Below are positions 24,573 to 35,200 of a stretch of DNA of 61,963 bases, piece by piece. Within the stretch, counting starts at the first letter, position 1. Every line of letters starts with the position of its first letter. A program made the translations under genes and the position numbers. The notes beneath the pieces are model-generated. The model had not been told where the DNA came from. It did no database searches and saw only the letters and a list, made by a program, of their open reading frames with translations. This DNA comes from Stenotrophomonas maltophilia (GTDB lineage: Bacteria; Pseudomonadota; Gammaproteobacteria; Xanthomonadales; Xanthomonadaceae), in the NCBI GenBank assembly GCA_002364755.1, contig DEZI01000032.1:7873-69835 (forward strand), given 5' to 3'.

Positions 24573-26320
24573 GCGGTCCGGCGTGCCAGCGACACGGTGA
24601 AGATGCCGAACGCGTCGATGCGCTGCGCCACCTTCTCGAACCCGGCCAGGCGCACCAGCTCATCCATTTCCTGCTGGGTACGACGGCGCATCACCCACGC
24701 CGCACCACCGCGGTGGCTGGTCAGCGCGCGGGCGATGAATTCCAGCTGCGGGTGCCATGGCTGGCCGGTATAGGCCAGGTAGCCGCCGACCGGCACGGTT
24801 GCGGCGATGCCCTGCAGCGAACGCAGCACCGCATCGTTGTCGGGGAACAGTTCGTACAGGCCCGACACCACCGCCAGCGTCGGCGCCGGGTCGACCTGCG
24901 CCAGCTGTACCGGGTCGAACGCATCGCCCTGCTCGAAGTGGGCGATGTCGGACGCACCGAGGCGGTCGATCAAGGCCTGGCCCTGGGTCACGTTCAGATC
25001 GCTGAAATCACGCAGCACGATGCGCTCGGCACGCTGTTCGCCCTGTCCCAGCGCTTCCAGCACATAGCGGCCGTGGCCGGCCGCAACGTCCAGCACGCGC
25101 ACCGGCGTGCCCTGCCCGCGCAGGCGCTGGGCGGCGTCGCGCAGCAGTTCCTGCAGGTGCTGCCCGCGGATGCGGATGCCGCGCCAGCCGATCGCATCGA
25201 GATAGTTGCGGTCGACCATGCGGCCCAGCGGGCCCTTGCCGCGCGCTTCGTCGCGGTAGATGTAGTCCAGCGTGCTGCCCGAATCGAAACCGGTCTGCAG
25301 GCCCAGCGCGATGCCTTCCGAAAGCGTGCCGCCGACGCGCAGGCCGCCACGCACCACGCGCCAGCGCAGGTCGGCCAGGCTGTTTCGCTCCGGCGGCCAG
25401 GCCAGGATTTCCGATTCTTCGAAGGTCGGCCCATGGCGATGCGCATCGCGCCGCGACAGTTCGTGCAGCGGCTCGGCGAAGCGCGCCTGGATGAAGCTGC
25501 GGATGCGAGCCAACGCTGACGTGCGGTCACGCTCGCCGAGGGTGTCGTGGAAGAAGCCCGGCAGGTGCACGCGTTCCTTGATCGGGCTGGACAGGTGCTC
25601 GTAGAAGCGGTCCTGCGGGCCACGGTGCACGACGAAATCCGAACCGGACACCAGCAGCTGCACCGGCACGCTGATCGCCTGCGCATCGGCGACGATGCGG
25701 TCGGCAGCCTCGTACAGGCCCAGCAGCACGCGCACCGAGATCGGCCGGGTGATCAGCGGGTCGGTGCGGTAGCTTTCCACCCGCGCCGGATCGTGGGTCA
25801 GCCACTGCGGCTTGACGTAGCTGTTGACGAAGAAGTTGCCGCGCAGCTTCTGCATCAGGGTCAGGCCAGCGCGCGCGAATGGCACGTACAGCTTCACCTT
25901 GAACGCCGGCGAAGCCATGACCAGCGCGCGCAGTCGCGGCGCGTAATCGTGCACCCAGGTGGCGGCCACCACGGCGCCCACGCTCTGCGCGATCACCACG
26001 ATGTCCTCCACCGCGATGCCGTGCTCGGCACCGATGTGGGCGATGAAGCTGTCCAGGTCGCGCACCAGCGCCGGGAAGCCCGGCGCATCGCCGCGGGCAC
26101 CCGGCGAACGGCCGTTGCCGCGCGCATCCCAGGCGAAGAACGCGGTATCGGGCAGGTCCAGTTCATCGACCAGGTGGGTGACCCGGCCGGAATGCTCGTG
26201 GCCGCGATGCAGCAGCACGATGGCCTTGGCCGGCGTGGTGGTCGTGATGCTCGCCCAGTACCGGTAGAACAGCGGTACCTGGTCGAAGCTGTGGAATTCC
26301 CGTTCCTGCGCCTGACGCAT
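24569..26320 (-). CDS. Alpha/beta hydrolase-methyltransferase fusion (YnbC-like)
   Basis: 583 residues. The N-terminal 300 are an alpha/beta hydrolase of the lysophospholipase/S33 type: oxyanion region LLHRGHEHSGR, nucleophile elbow VIAQSVGAVVA (Ala replaces the usual first Gly), and late acidic/His region SGSDFVVH...GFFHD. The C-terminal 280 are a class I SAM methyltransferase with VLDVAAGHGRYVLEAL. E. coli YnbC is about the same length and has the same two domains. GGAG lies 7 nt before the ATG at 26320. It probably deacylates and methylates lipid intermediates, but neither activity is proven. It starts 47 bp after the phosphotransferase. Confidence 0.85.
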   Translation of the reverse strand: MRQAQEREFHSFDQVPLFYRYWASITTTTPAKAIVLLHRGHEHSGRVTHLVDELDLPDTAFFAWDARGNGRSPGARGDAPGFPALVRDLDSFIAHIGAEHGIAVEDIVVIAQSVGAVVAATWVHDYAPRLRALVMASPAFKVKLYVPFARAGLTLMQKLRGNFFVNSYVKPQWLTHDPARVESYRTDPLITRPISVRVLLGLYEAADRIVADAQAISVPVQLLVSGSDFVVHRGPQDRFYEHLSSPIKERVHLPGFFHDTLGERDRTSALARIRSFIQARFAEPLHELSRRDAHRHGPTFEESEILAWPPERNSLADLRWRVVRGGLRVGGTLSEGIALGLQTGFDSGSTLDYIYRDEARGKGPLGRMVDRNYLDAIGWRGIRIRGQHLQELLRDAAQRLRGQGTPVRVLDVAAGHGRYVLEALGQGEQRAERIVLRDFSDLNVTQGQALIDRLGASDIAHFEQGDAFDPVQLAQVDPAPTLAVVSGLYELFPDNDAVLRSLQGIAATVPVGGYLAYTGQPWHPQLEFIARALTSHRGGAAWVMRRRTQQEMDELVRLAGFEKVAQRIDAFGIFTVSLARRTA

Positions 26321-26367
26321 GCAATCTCCAGATTGATAAGGCGTGTAGTCTTGTTGTTTGTCGTTGA

Positions 26368-26985
26368 TTACTGCGGCGGAATCGCCGCTTCCTGCAGCCC
26401 GCGGCGGATGCGGTTGATCATCGTCAGCACGCACAGTGCGGCCATGGCCGCAGCCACGCCAGTGACCGTCATCGCGCCCACCCACCCGAAGGCCAGGAGC
26501 AGGCCCAGCGCCCCGATCACGAACGCGCGGTCGCTCTTGCCCATCGGGCCGTCATAGCGGCGGCTGGCACCGACCATCAGCCCCAGTACGCCGGCGTATT
26601 CGCTCAGCGCCGCGGTCCAGGCCAGCAGCCACAGCGCTTCCGGCCGCACGCCCGGCACGCTGAGCAGGGCCAGGTACAACGCGGCGTCGGCGATCACATC
26701 GCACAACTCGTTCAGGTAGGCGCCCAGCTTCGACTGCTGGCCGAACTCGCGGGCCAGCATGCCGTCCACGGCGTTGAGGGCCATGCGCAGCAGCATCCAC
26801 AACGGCAGCAGCAGGTACAGCAGCGGCTGCGCAGGCGCACAGCACCAAACGGCGGCGGCCACCAGCAGCGAGACCACGGCGGCAGCCACGGTCACCGTGT
26901 TGGCGGTGATGCCGAGGCGGTAGAGCCCGCGCACGGCCGGACGCAAGAGGTCCTGGAAACGTCCTTTCAAAGCATAGATCGACAC
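26368..26985 (-). CDS. CDP-alcohol phosphatidyltransferase (YnbA-like)
   Basis: 205-residue inner-membrane enzyme with about six hydrophobic segments. The family motif D-x2-D-G-x2-A-R-x8-G-x3-D-x3-D appears as NAVDGMLAREFGQQSKLG followed by AYLNELCD, so the first and third catalytic Asp are Asn. The enzyme class condenses a CDP-lipid with an alcohol to form a phospholipid. It is the first gene of the cluster and would use the CDP-lipid made by the CdsA-like protein. The start is GTG at 26985. Activity of the substituted motif needs testing; it may be a subfamily feature. Confidence 0.83.
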   Translation of the reverse strand: MSIYALKGRFQDLLRPAVRGLYRLGITANTVTVAAAVVSLLVAAAVWCCAPAQPLLYLLLPLWMLLRMALNAVDGMLAREFGQQSKLGAYLNELCDVIADAALYLALLSVPGVRPEALWLLAWTAALSEYAGVLGLMVGASRRYDGPMGKSDRAFVIGALGLLLAFGWVGAMTVTGVAAAMAALCVLTMINRIRRGLQEAAIPPQ

Positions 26986-27166
26986 GATCTGAACCCGCTG
27001 ATCCTTGGCAGTTCCGGCATAGCCTACCCCATGGCGTGTTCAGCCCGGCATGCCGATGCAGGCCGTTTTCCCCTGCCGGGGCCAGCAAAGCGCGCCGGCA
27101 GCGCCCGCCACCGCCGCCCACGAACTACAATATCGGCCCCGCTCCGCTGCCGATTGCCCTGTCCCC

Positions 27167-28750
27167 ATGACTGCTGATCTGTTGCCCGTCCGTCGGGCCC
27201 TCCTCTCCGTTTCCGACAAGACCGGCCTGGTCGAGCTGGCCACCGCGCTGGCCGCCCGCGGCGTCGAGCTGCTGTCCACCGGCGGCACCGCCAAGGCGAT
27301 CCGCGATGCGGGCCTGGCCGTGAAGGACGTGGCCGACGTCACCGGCTTCCCGGAAATGATGGACGGCCGGGTCAAGACCCTGCACCCGATGGTGCACGGC
27401 GGCCTGCTCGGCCGTTCGGGCCTGGATGACGCGGTGATGGCTGAGCACGGCATCGGCGCCATCGACCTGCTGGTACTGAACCTGTACCCGTTCGAATCGG
27501 TCACCGCCAAGGCCGACTGCACCCTGGCCGACGCGGTGGAGAACATCGACATCGGCGGCCCGGCCATGCTGCGCTCGGCGGCCAAGAACTTCGCCCGCGT
27601 GGCGGTGGCCACCGACCCGACGCAGTACGCCGAACTGCTGGCCTCGCTGGACGCCAACGATGGCCAGCTGAGCGCAGGCACCCGCTTCGCCTTCGCGGTG
27701 GCCGCGTTCAACCGCGTCGCCCAGTACGATGCGGCCATCAGCAACTACCTGTCGGCGGTCACCGCCACCGATGCCGCCGTGCCGGCGCGTGCCGAGTACC
27801 CGGCGCAGATGAACTCCACCTTCGTGAAGGTGATGGACCTGCGCTACGGCGAGAACCCGCACCAGAGCGGCGCGTTCTACCGCGACCTGTACCCGGTGCC
27901 GGGCACGCTGGCCACGTTCCAGCAGCTGCAGGGCAAGGAATTGAGCTACAACAACCTGGCCGATGCCGATGCGGCCTGGGAATGCGTGCGTCAGTTCGAT
28001 GCACCGGCCTGCGTCATCGTCAAGCACGCCAACCCGTGCGGCGTGGCCGTCGGTGCCGGCAACGGCGATGCCTACGAGCTGGCCTACGCTACCGACCCGA
28101 CCAGCGCCTTCGGCGGCATCATCGCCTTCAACAAGCCGCTGGACGCGGCCACTGCGAAGGTCATCCTCGACCGCCAGTTCGTCGAAGTGCTGATCGCCCC
28201 GGATTACGAGCCGGCCGCGCTGGAATACGCGCAGAAGAAGGCCAACGTGCGCGTGCTGCGCATCCCGCACGGTGATGGCCTGAACAACTTCGACAGCAAG
28301 CGTGTGGGCTCGGGCCTGCTGCTGCAGTCGTCGGACAACCGCGGCATGACCCGCGACGAACTGAAGGTGGTCAGCAAGGTCGCGCCGACCGACAAGCAGT
28401 TCACCGACCTGCTGTTCGCCTGGAACGTGGCCAAGTTCGTGAAGTCCAACGCGATCGTCTACGCCAAGGACAACCGCACGATCGGCGTCGGCGCCGGCCA
28501 GATGAGCCGCGTCTACTCCGCGCGCATCGCCGGCATCAAGGCGGCCGACGCGAATCTGGTGGTGGAAGGGTCGGTGATGGCCTCCGATGCGTTCTTCCCG
28601 TTCCGCGATGGCATCGACGCGGCAGCGGCCGCCGGCATCAAGGCCGTCATCCAGCCGGGCGGTTCGATGCGCGATGCCGAAGTGATCGCCGCCGCCGACG
28701 AACATGGCCTGGCCATGGTGTTCACCGGCGTTCGCCACTTCCGCCACTGA
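27167..28750 (+). CDS. purH: AICAR transformylase/IMP cyclohydrolase
   Basis: 527-residue bifunctional enzyme for the last two steps of IMP synthesis. The N-terminal IMP cyclohydrolase domain begins RRALLSVSDKTGLVELA and includes STGGTAKAIRDAG and GRVKTLHP. The C-terminal transformylase contains ELSYNNLADADAAWE, KHANPCGVA and the terminal IQPGGSMRDAEVI. Length is standard. purD follows after a lipoprotein gene. In Pseudomonas purH directly follows fis; here the lipid cluster separates them. Confidence 0.97.
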   Translation: MTADLLPVRRALLSVSDKTGLVELATALAARGVELLSTGGTAKAIRDAGLAVKDVADVTGFPEMMDGRVKTLHPMVHGGLLGRSGLDDAVMAEHGIGAIDLLVLNLYPFESVTAKADCTLADAVENIDIGGPAMLRSAAKNFARVAVATDPTQYAELLASLDANDGQLSAGTRFAFAVAAFNRVAQYDAAISNYLSAVTATDAAVPARAEYPAQMNSTFVKVMDLRYGENPHQSGAFYRDLYPVPGTLATFQQLQGKELSYNNLADADAAWECVRQFDAPACVIVKHANPCGVAVGAGNGDAYELAYATDPTSAFGGIIAFNKPLDAATAKVILDRQFVEVLIAPDYEPAALEYAQKKANVRVLRIPHGDGLNNFDSKRVGSGLLLQSSDNRGMTRDELKVVSKVAPTDKQFTDLLFAWNVAKFVKSNAIVYAKDNRTIGVGAGQMSRVYSARIAGIKAADANLVVEGSVMASDAFFPFRDGIDAAAAAGIKAVIQPGGSMRDAEVIAAADEHGLAMVFTGVRHFRH

Positions 28751-28766
28751 TCCTGGAGCGACACGG

Positions 28767-29633
28767 ATGTCCGCAGTCTCGATCAAGCCCCTGATTCTGC
28801 CCGCCTTGATGGGCGCGGCCCTGCTGGCCGGCTGCAAGCCGGCCACCGAGCCGGCACCCGCCCCGGCCCCGCAGGCAGAGGCACCGGCCGCAGCCAGCAC
28901 CGCAGCGGCCGGGCATGTCAGCCGCACCGCGCGCCTGCAGGCCTTCCTGACCGCGCGTTACGGCAAGGACGCGCGGCTGTCCGACGGCTGGCGCGGCAAC
29001 TTGACGCAGGACGGCGACACCCGCCCGGTCGACTGGGCGGTCTGCGCCGAACAGCCGGTGGTCAGTGGTGACAGCTGGCAGCAGCTGCTGGCGGTGTGCG
29101 GCGAAGTGGTCGACGCCGGCCATGCCGACCCGGGCACCATCGATTACTACGTGCTGCGTCCCAGCGGCGACGGCTTCGAAGTAGCGGCCGAGCTGACCGG
29201 CGGCACCTATGGAAGCAGCGGCCGTCCGGGCAGCGTCGAGATCCTGCGCTTCGGCAGCGACTTCTACGGCTTCCGCAGCGTCAGCGGCTGGTACGGCCAG
29301 GGCTATTCGCTGCAGTCGCAGGGTTTCATCCTGCCCGGCCCGAACGGGCTGGTGGATGCAGGCAGCCTTCGCAGCCACATCGACAACGCGGCGGCCTACG
29401 ACTGCGACGACGCCGAGCAGGCCGAAGACTGCCGCACCCGCATGTTCGATATCGACTTCCAGCTGCGCATGGACGACAGCAACCGCAGCGCGCGCGTCTG
29501 GCCGCTGCTGATCGAGGAAACCGGCAGCAGCTGTGGCGGCAGCAACGTGCGCCGCACGCACCGCTTCACCCTGGACCCGAAGTCCTGGACCTATTCCTTC
29601 CCCGACGCGCTGCAACGCGAGGGCTGCGAGTGA
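28767..29633 (+). CDS. Hypothetical lipoprotein between purH and purD
   Basis: 288 residues with a lipoprotein signal peptide and lipobox LLAGC (Cys about residue 23), then an Ala/Pro-rich linker. The mature part has paired Cys (CAEQ, LLAVCGE, YDCDDAEQAEDC, SSCGG) suggesting disulfides in the periplasm. No known family was recognised. GGAG lies about 8 nt upstream of the ATG. Its location inside a purine operon, 16 bp after purH, suggests cotranscription but gives no functional clue. Confidence 0.75.
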   Translation: MSAVSIKPLILPALMGAALLAGCKPATEPAPAPAPQAEAPAAASTAAAGHVSRTARLQAFLTARYGKDARLSDGWRGNLTQDGDTRPVDWAVCAEQPVVSGDSWQQLLAVCGEVVDAGHADPGTIDYYVLRPSGDGFEVAAELTGGTYGSSGRPGSVEILRFGSDFYGFRSVSGWYGQGYSLQSQGFILPGPNGLVDAGSLRSHIDNAAAYDCDDAEQAEDCRTRMFDIDFQLRMDDSNRSARVWPLLIEETGSSCGGSNVRRTHRFTLDPKSWTYSFPDALQREGCE

Positions 29634-29691
29634 ACCACGCGCGCCGCCGGGGACATCGCCCCTCCCTTCCCACGCAATCTGGAATCTCTTG

Positions 29692-30975
29692 ATGAACGTA
29701 CTTGTCATCGGCTCTGGCGGCCGCGAACACGCCCTGGCATGGAAGCTGGCCCAGTCCTCCCGTGTCACCGAAGTGATCGTGGCGCCCGGCAATGCCGGCA
29801 CGGCCAACGAAGACAAGTGCCGCAACGTAGCGGTGAAGGTGACCGACATCGACGGCCTGCTGGCGCTGGCCCAGGCCGAAGGCGTGGCGCTGACCGTGGT
29901 CGGCCCGGAAGTGCCGCTGGTGGCCGGCGTGGTCGACCGCTTCCGCGCCGCCGGCCTGCGCATCTTCGGGCCGACCGCCGCCGCCGCGCAGCTGGAAGGC
30001 AGCAAGGCCTACGCCAAGGATTTCCTGGCACGCCACAACATCCCCACCGCCTTCTACGCCGTGCACACCGAGGTGGACGCTGCGCTGGCCTACATCCGCG
30101 AGAAGGGCGCACCGATCGTGGTCAAGGCAGATGGCCTGGCCGCCGGCAAGGGCGTGATCGTGGCGATGACCCAGGCCGAGGCCGAGGACGCGGTACGTGA
30201 CATGCTCTCGGGCAACGCCTTCGGCGATGCCGGCGCGCGCGTGGTCATCGAGGAATTCCTCGATGGTGAGGAAGCCAGCTTCATTTCGATGGTCGACGGC
30301 GTGCACGCGCTGCCGATGGCCACCTCGCAGGACCACAAGCGCGTGGGCGATGGCGATACCGGCCCGAACACCGGCGGCATGGGCGCCTACTCGCCTGCGC
30401 CGGTGGTGACGCAGGAGGTGCACGCGCGGGTGATGCGCGAAGTCGTGAACCCGACCGTGCAGGGCATGATCGCCGATGGCATCCCGTTCACCGGCTTCCT
30501 CTATGCCGGCCTGATGATCGATGCCAGCGGCGCGCCGAAGGTAATCGAGTTCAACGTGCGCTTCGGCGACCCGGAAACCCAGCCAGTGATGCTGCGCCTG
30601 CAGTCAGACCTGGTGGACCTGGTGGAAGCGGCCATCGATGGCCGCCTGGACCAGCTGGACGCGCAGTGGGATCCGCGCCCATCGCTGGGCGTCGTGCTGG
30701 CCGCCAAGCCTTATCCGGAAGCGCCGATCACCGGTGAGGTGATCTCCGGCCTGGACGACGTGCCCTCCAATGCCAAGGTGTTCCATGCCGGCACCACGCT
30801 GGATGCAAAGGGCCAGGTGCTCAGCGCCGGCGGTCGCGTGCTGTGCGTGGCCGCGCTGGGCGACAGCGTGCGCGACGCGCAGGCCAATGCCTATGCCGGC
30901 GTGGCCAAGGTGACCTGGGCCAACGAGTTCCACCGCACCGACATCGGCTGGCGCGCGATCGCACGCGAGGGCTGA
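29692..30975 (+). CDS. purD: Phosphoribosylamine-glycine ligase
   Basis: 427-residue ATP-grasp enzyme (GARS), second step of purine synthesis. N-terminal MNVLVIGSGGREHALAWKL, central VVKADGLAAGKGVIVA in the ATP-grasp fold, GPNTGGMGAYSPAP, and EFNVRFGDPETQ are all diagnostic. Length is typical. Followed by a SMAG element and a bidirectional terminator shared with convergent rpoH. Confidence 0.97.
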   Translation: MNVLVIGSGGREHALAWKLAQSSRVTEVIVAPGNAGTANEDKCRNVAVKVTDIDGLLALAQAEGVALTVVGPEVPLVAGVVDRFRAAGLRIFGPTAAAAQLEGSKAYAKDFLARHNIPTAFYAVHTEVDAALAYIREKGAPIVVKADGLAAGKGVIVAMTQAEAEDAVRDMLSGNAFGDAGARVVIEEFLDGEEASFISMVDGVHALPMATSQDHKRVGDGDTGPNTGGMGAYSPAPVVTQEVHARVMREVVNPTVQGMIADGIPFTGFLYAGLMIDASGAPKVIEFNVRFGDPETQPVMLRLQSDLVDLVEAAIDGRLDQLDAQWDPRPSLGVVLAAKPYPEAPITGEVISGLDDVPSNAKVFHAGTTLDAKGQVLSAGGRVLCVAALGDSVRDAQANAYAGVAKVTWANEFHRTDIGWRAIAREG

Positions 30976-30991
30976 GGCTCGCCCGGCGTCA

Positions 30992-31015
30992 GTAGATCCA
31001 CGCCATGCGTGGATG
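30992..31015 (+). repeat. SMAG element
   Basis: GTAGATCCACGCCATGCGTG, plus orientation, shortly after the purD stop. Same subtype as the six-copy array. Confidence 0.85.
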
Positions 31016-31030
31016 AGCCCCACAAACAGA

Positions 31031-31057
31031 AAGGCCCGGCATTGCCGGGCCCTTCTT
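31031..31057. terminator. Bidirectional terminator between purD and rpoH
   Basis: AAGGCCCGGC and GCCGGGCCCTT form a strong stem around ATT, followed by CTTC on the plus strand and preceded by GAAA (TTTC on the minus strand). It serves convergent purD and rpoH. Confidence 0.8.
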
Positions 31058-31075
31058 CATTCCAACGCCTCCCGC

Positions 31076-31960
<885 letters not shown>

Positions 31961-31961
31961 C

Positions 31962-31988
31962 TTAGCAGTCCGGCTTTTGGACTGCTAA
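31962..31988 (-). promoter_or_regulatory. Perfect hairpin abutting the rpoH start
   Basis: Arms GGACTGCTAA and TTAGCAGTCC (10 bp, perfect) flank a 7-nt loop. In the mRNA the stem ends one nucleotide before the first AUG, so it would cover the ribosome-binding region. This resembles a temperature-sensitive or protein-controlled translational element; function is inferred. Confidence 0.5.
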
Positions 31989-32002
31989 AGCGGGAGGAAG
32001 TT

Positions 32003-32028
32003 CCAGTGTTCCGCGAACAGAACACTGG
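32003..32028. promoter_or_regulatory. Second dyad upstream of rpoH
   Basis: CCAGTGTTC and GAACACTGG are perfect 9-bp arms around 8 nt. It could be an mRNA hairpin in the rpoH leader or an operator overlapping a promoter. The stretch 32030-32180 is AT-richer than its surroundings and probably contains rpoH promoters. Confidence 0.45.
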
Positions 32029-32181
32029 GCGATTCAACATCCCTACCCTATCGCGAATTGATGACAATGGCGAGCAGGCTCGACCATGGAAGAACACCTT
32101 AAAAATCAACCACTTGAAGAGAATCAGGTGCATGAATGGTCGTTTTGGGCCGCAAAATCCCACGGCGCCACCCCATTCAGC

Positions 32182-32236
32182 CCGGCAATGTTGCCGGTCG
32201 TTCAGCCCAGGGCCGCATGGCCGCCCTCGGGCGGCC
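32182..32236. terminator. Two hairpins after the giant operon
   Basis: Directly after the stop of the outer-membrane protein gene, GGCCGCCC and GGGCGGCC (32219-32236) form an 8-bp stem with a 2-nt loop. A second dyad, CCGGCAA and TTGCCGG (32182-32197), follows. There is no T-tract, so these are probable 3' structures rather than classic intrinsic terminators. Confidence 0.5.
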
Positions 32237-35200
32237 TCAATAATACCCGGCCATGTTCAGGAAGAAGCCCTTCTGGTCGTACTTCAGCTCGGTCATGTCG
32301 TCGCTGAACTCGGTGAAGTTGTAGCCCACGCCGACCTTGAAGTTCTCGCCCACCCGCCGGTCCACGCCCAGCAACCAGCCCTTGCGCACGCCGCCCTCGC
32401 GCACCTTCAGCCAGCGGTGCTCGGCCAGCCCTTCCCACTCCGCGAACAGGCGGTAGCGCAGCTGCAGGGCGGCGAAGTCGGCGCGGCTGTCCAGCCAGGC
32501 GCCCTCACCGCGGCCGGTGCGGTAGTCGCCCCAGCGCGAGGCCAGCTTGGCAGCCATTTCCCAGCGCTCGCCGATCTGGCGGATGCCCTCCAGCGACAGC
32601 ACCTGTGAACGCTGGTCGTACAGGTTGCCGCCTTCCTGGCCCAGAGAGGCCACGTCATAAAGGTAGGTGAACTTGCCGAAGCCGGCCCAGCGCGTGTTGT
32701 CGTGCGGGCGCCAGGCGAAGCCGACATTGGTTTCCACCAGCTTGGCATCGGCCACGGGGTTGATACTGTCCTGGGTGTCGGCGTAGTTCGCGCGCAGGGC
32801 GAAGCGCCAGTCTTCGTTGAGCTTGTAAAGCAGCCGGTTGGTGGTCACCCACTGCTCGCGCTGCTCGGCACCGCTGTCGCGGCGGTACTCCAGTTTGCTG
32901 CTCCACTGCGCCACCGCATCGGTGCGGCCACCGCTGACGCTGTACGCACGGCGGTTGATGCGGCCCACCGTGGATTCCAGCTCGCCGTCCATCAGGGTGA
33001 AGCCAAGGTTCCAGCCCTGCGCCGGGTAGAAATCCATGCCGAAGGTGTGCACCAGGCCCGCGCTGTCCTGGCGGCGGTCCTTCAGGTACTGGCTCTCGTT
33101 GTAGACGTTCACCTGGTTGCTCAGGCGCCATCGCTGGCCGACCGTCCAGCCGCTCTGCAGGCCGCTGTCGAACAGCAAATCGGTGCCGGTGCGGTCGGTG
33201 CTGTAGCTGTAGCTGCCGTACAGGCTGTGGTCGGGCGCCATGCGGTATTCGGCATCGACCTTGCCGCCGTGGCCGCGGCTGCCGCCACTCAGCTCGGCAC
33301 CCACGCTGCTGCGGTCGCCGAACAGGTAGCGCGCACCCAGCGTCAGCAGGTCGTTCCTCTCGTAGGCACCGCCGTCATCGTCCAGGGTCACCTGGCCGGT
33401 GCCGTACAGCTCCCACGAGGACCCGAAGCGCTGGCGGTAACCGATCGCCGCCAGCAGCGCGGAGACATCCTGCAGCGCCTGCTCCTCGCGCACCCGGCGC
33501 AGTTCGCCGGTCAGCTGGCCGTCGTTGCCCAGCCGCCATTCGGCGGTCAGCTGGCTCTGCTCCAGCGCCAGTTCGCCCTGCTCGGTGCGGGTGTGGCGGC
33601 CGTACAGGCTGAAATCATCGGTAAGGTAGCCAAGGAACTCGGCGCCGTATTCCTGGATCGGCAGGCCGGTATCCTGGCGTGCCACCGAGAAGCCGGCGTC
33701 GACGTCGCGCCACCACGCGCCCAGGCTCCAGTCCTGCGTGGTCCAGCCGAGCTCGCGCAGGTTCGCGCGCGCTTCCACTGCCGATGCCTTGCCCGAACGG
33801 CGGCCTTCATACGGGTTGCGGCGGATGAAGCTGAGGCCGCCGTTGTCCGAATAGAACACCGGCGCTGCGGTGGCATCGGTGCGGGTCTGTTCCATCTTCA
33901 GGTAGGTACCGCGGCCGGCCTGCAGGGTCAGGTCGGCACCCTTCAGGCTGTAGTTCTCGCCGCTGCGGTTTTCTTCCACCCAGGTGCCGCCCACCGCCAC
34001 GTGGTCGCCGATCCACTGGCGGCCGCGCGCACCGTAGGTCACGTCATTGCTGCCGAAGCCCAGCGGCACGTATTCGTAGTCCACCAGCAGCAGCTGGTCA
34101 TAGCCGTCCAGCGGCATGTCGCGGGTGATGCTGCGCACGTTCTCGCGGGTCAGCTGTGCCAGCGGCCGGGTCAGGATCAGCCGGCCCTGCAGGTCGTCGA
34201 TCTCGTAGTCCACGCCTTCCTGCAGGGTGGCGCGGGTTTCGGTGCGGCCGGTGGTGCGGTCGCGCACTTCCAGCACCACCTGTTCCGAGCCCGGCAGCAG
34301 GTCGGTATGGCGCAGGTAGTACAGGCTGCCGCCGGTGCCGAGGAATTCGCTGTGGCCCGGCGCCGACTGCGCCTCCGAACCGAATACCTTCAGCTGCGAA
34401 CGCGCTTCACCCAGAGGCGTGGCCGACAGCGAGCGCCAGTTCAACGCGCCGCCGTACAGCGAACGCACGTACTGCCCGTACTCGGTGCCGGTGATGCCGG
34501 TGGCGAAATTGCCCCACAGGGCCTGGCTCTGATCCCAGTCCACGCGCAGGTACAGGCGGCCCTGCGTATCAACGTCGCGGTAGGTGGTGGAATCGTCGCC
34601 GTACACCGGGTAGTACAGGTCCGGGTCGAGGCGGCGGAACACGTCCTGCGCATCGGCACGGCTGAAATCGCGGAACAGGTACTTCAGCTCGCGGTCCTGG
34701 GTGTCCGCCTGCGCGGTCACCAGGTATTTGCCGCGCATCTTGCCTTTCAGGTAGAACGCCAGCCGGCCTTCGCTGAGGAAGCCGTCGGTGTCGCGGTCAT
34801 CGGCGGCCAGCGGCTGCACGTTGCCGCTGGCACTGTTCTTCGACAGCGTGACATCGGCGATGGCGACCAGGAACAGGTAGCGGCCGGTCACCTCCACGTC
34901 CAGCTGGCGCTGCGCCAACGGCGCATCGCGCGATTCCACCCGCACGTCATAGCGGTGCTGGCCGACCGGCTCTAGGAACTCGGCGGCGAACTTCTGCTCC
35001 AGGTCGACCGGGAAATCCTGGCCGTTGATGCGCACGCGGCTGTTCGGCTCCAGGTTGCGGCCGTACAGGCGCACGCGCGAGCCGTGGATGGGAATGTTCT
35101 GCAGGCGCAGCATGCTCTGCCCGTAGATGCTGTTGCTGACCTGCAGGTCCTGCGCGTTGGCCCCATCCAGCGCCTGGCCCAGGGTCTTCTGCACGTTGTC

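Noticed and set aside
27125..28927. 600-residue minus-strand protein opposite purH
   Set aside because: Antisense to a full-length purH with all motifs.
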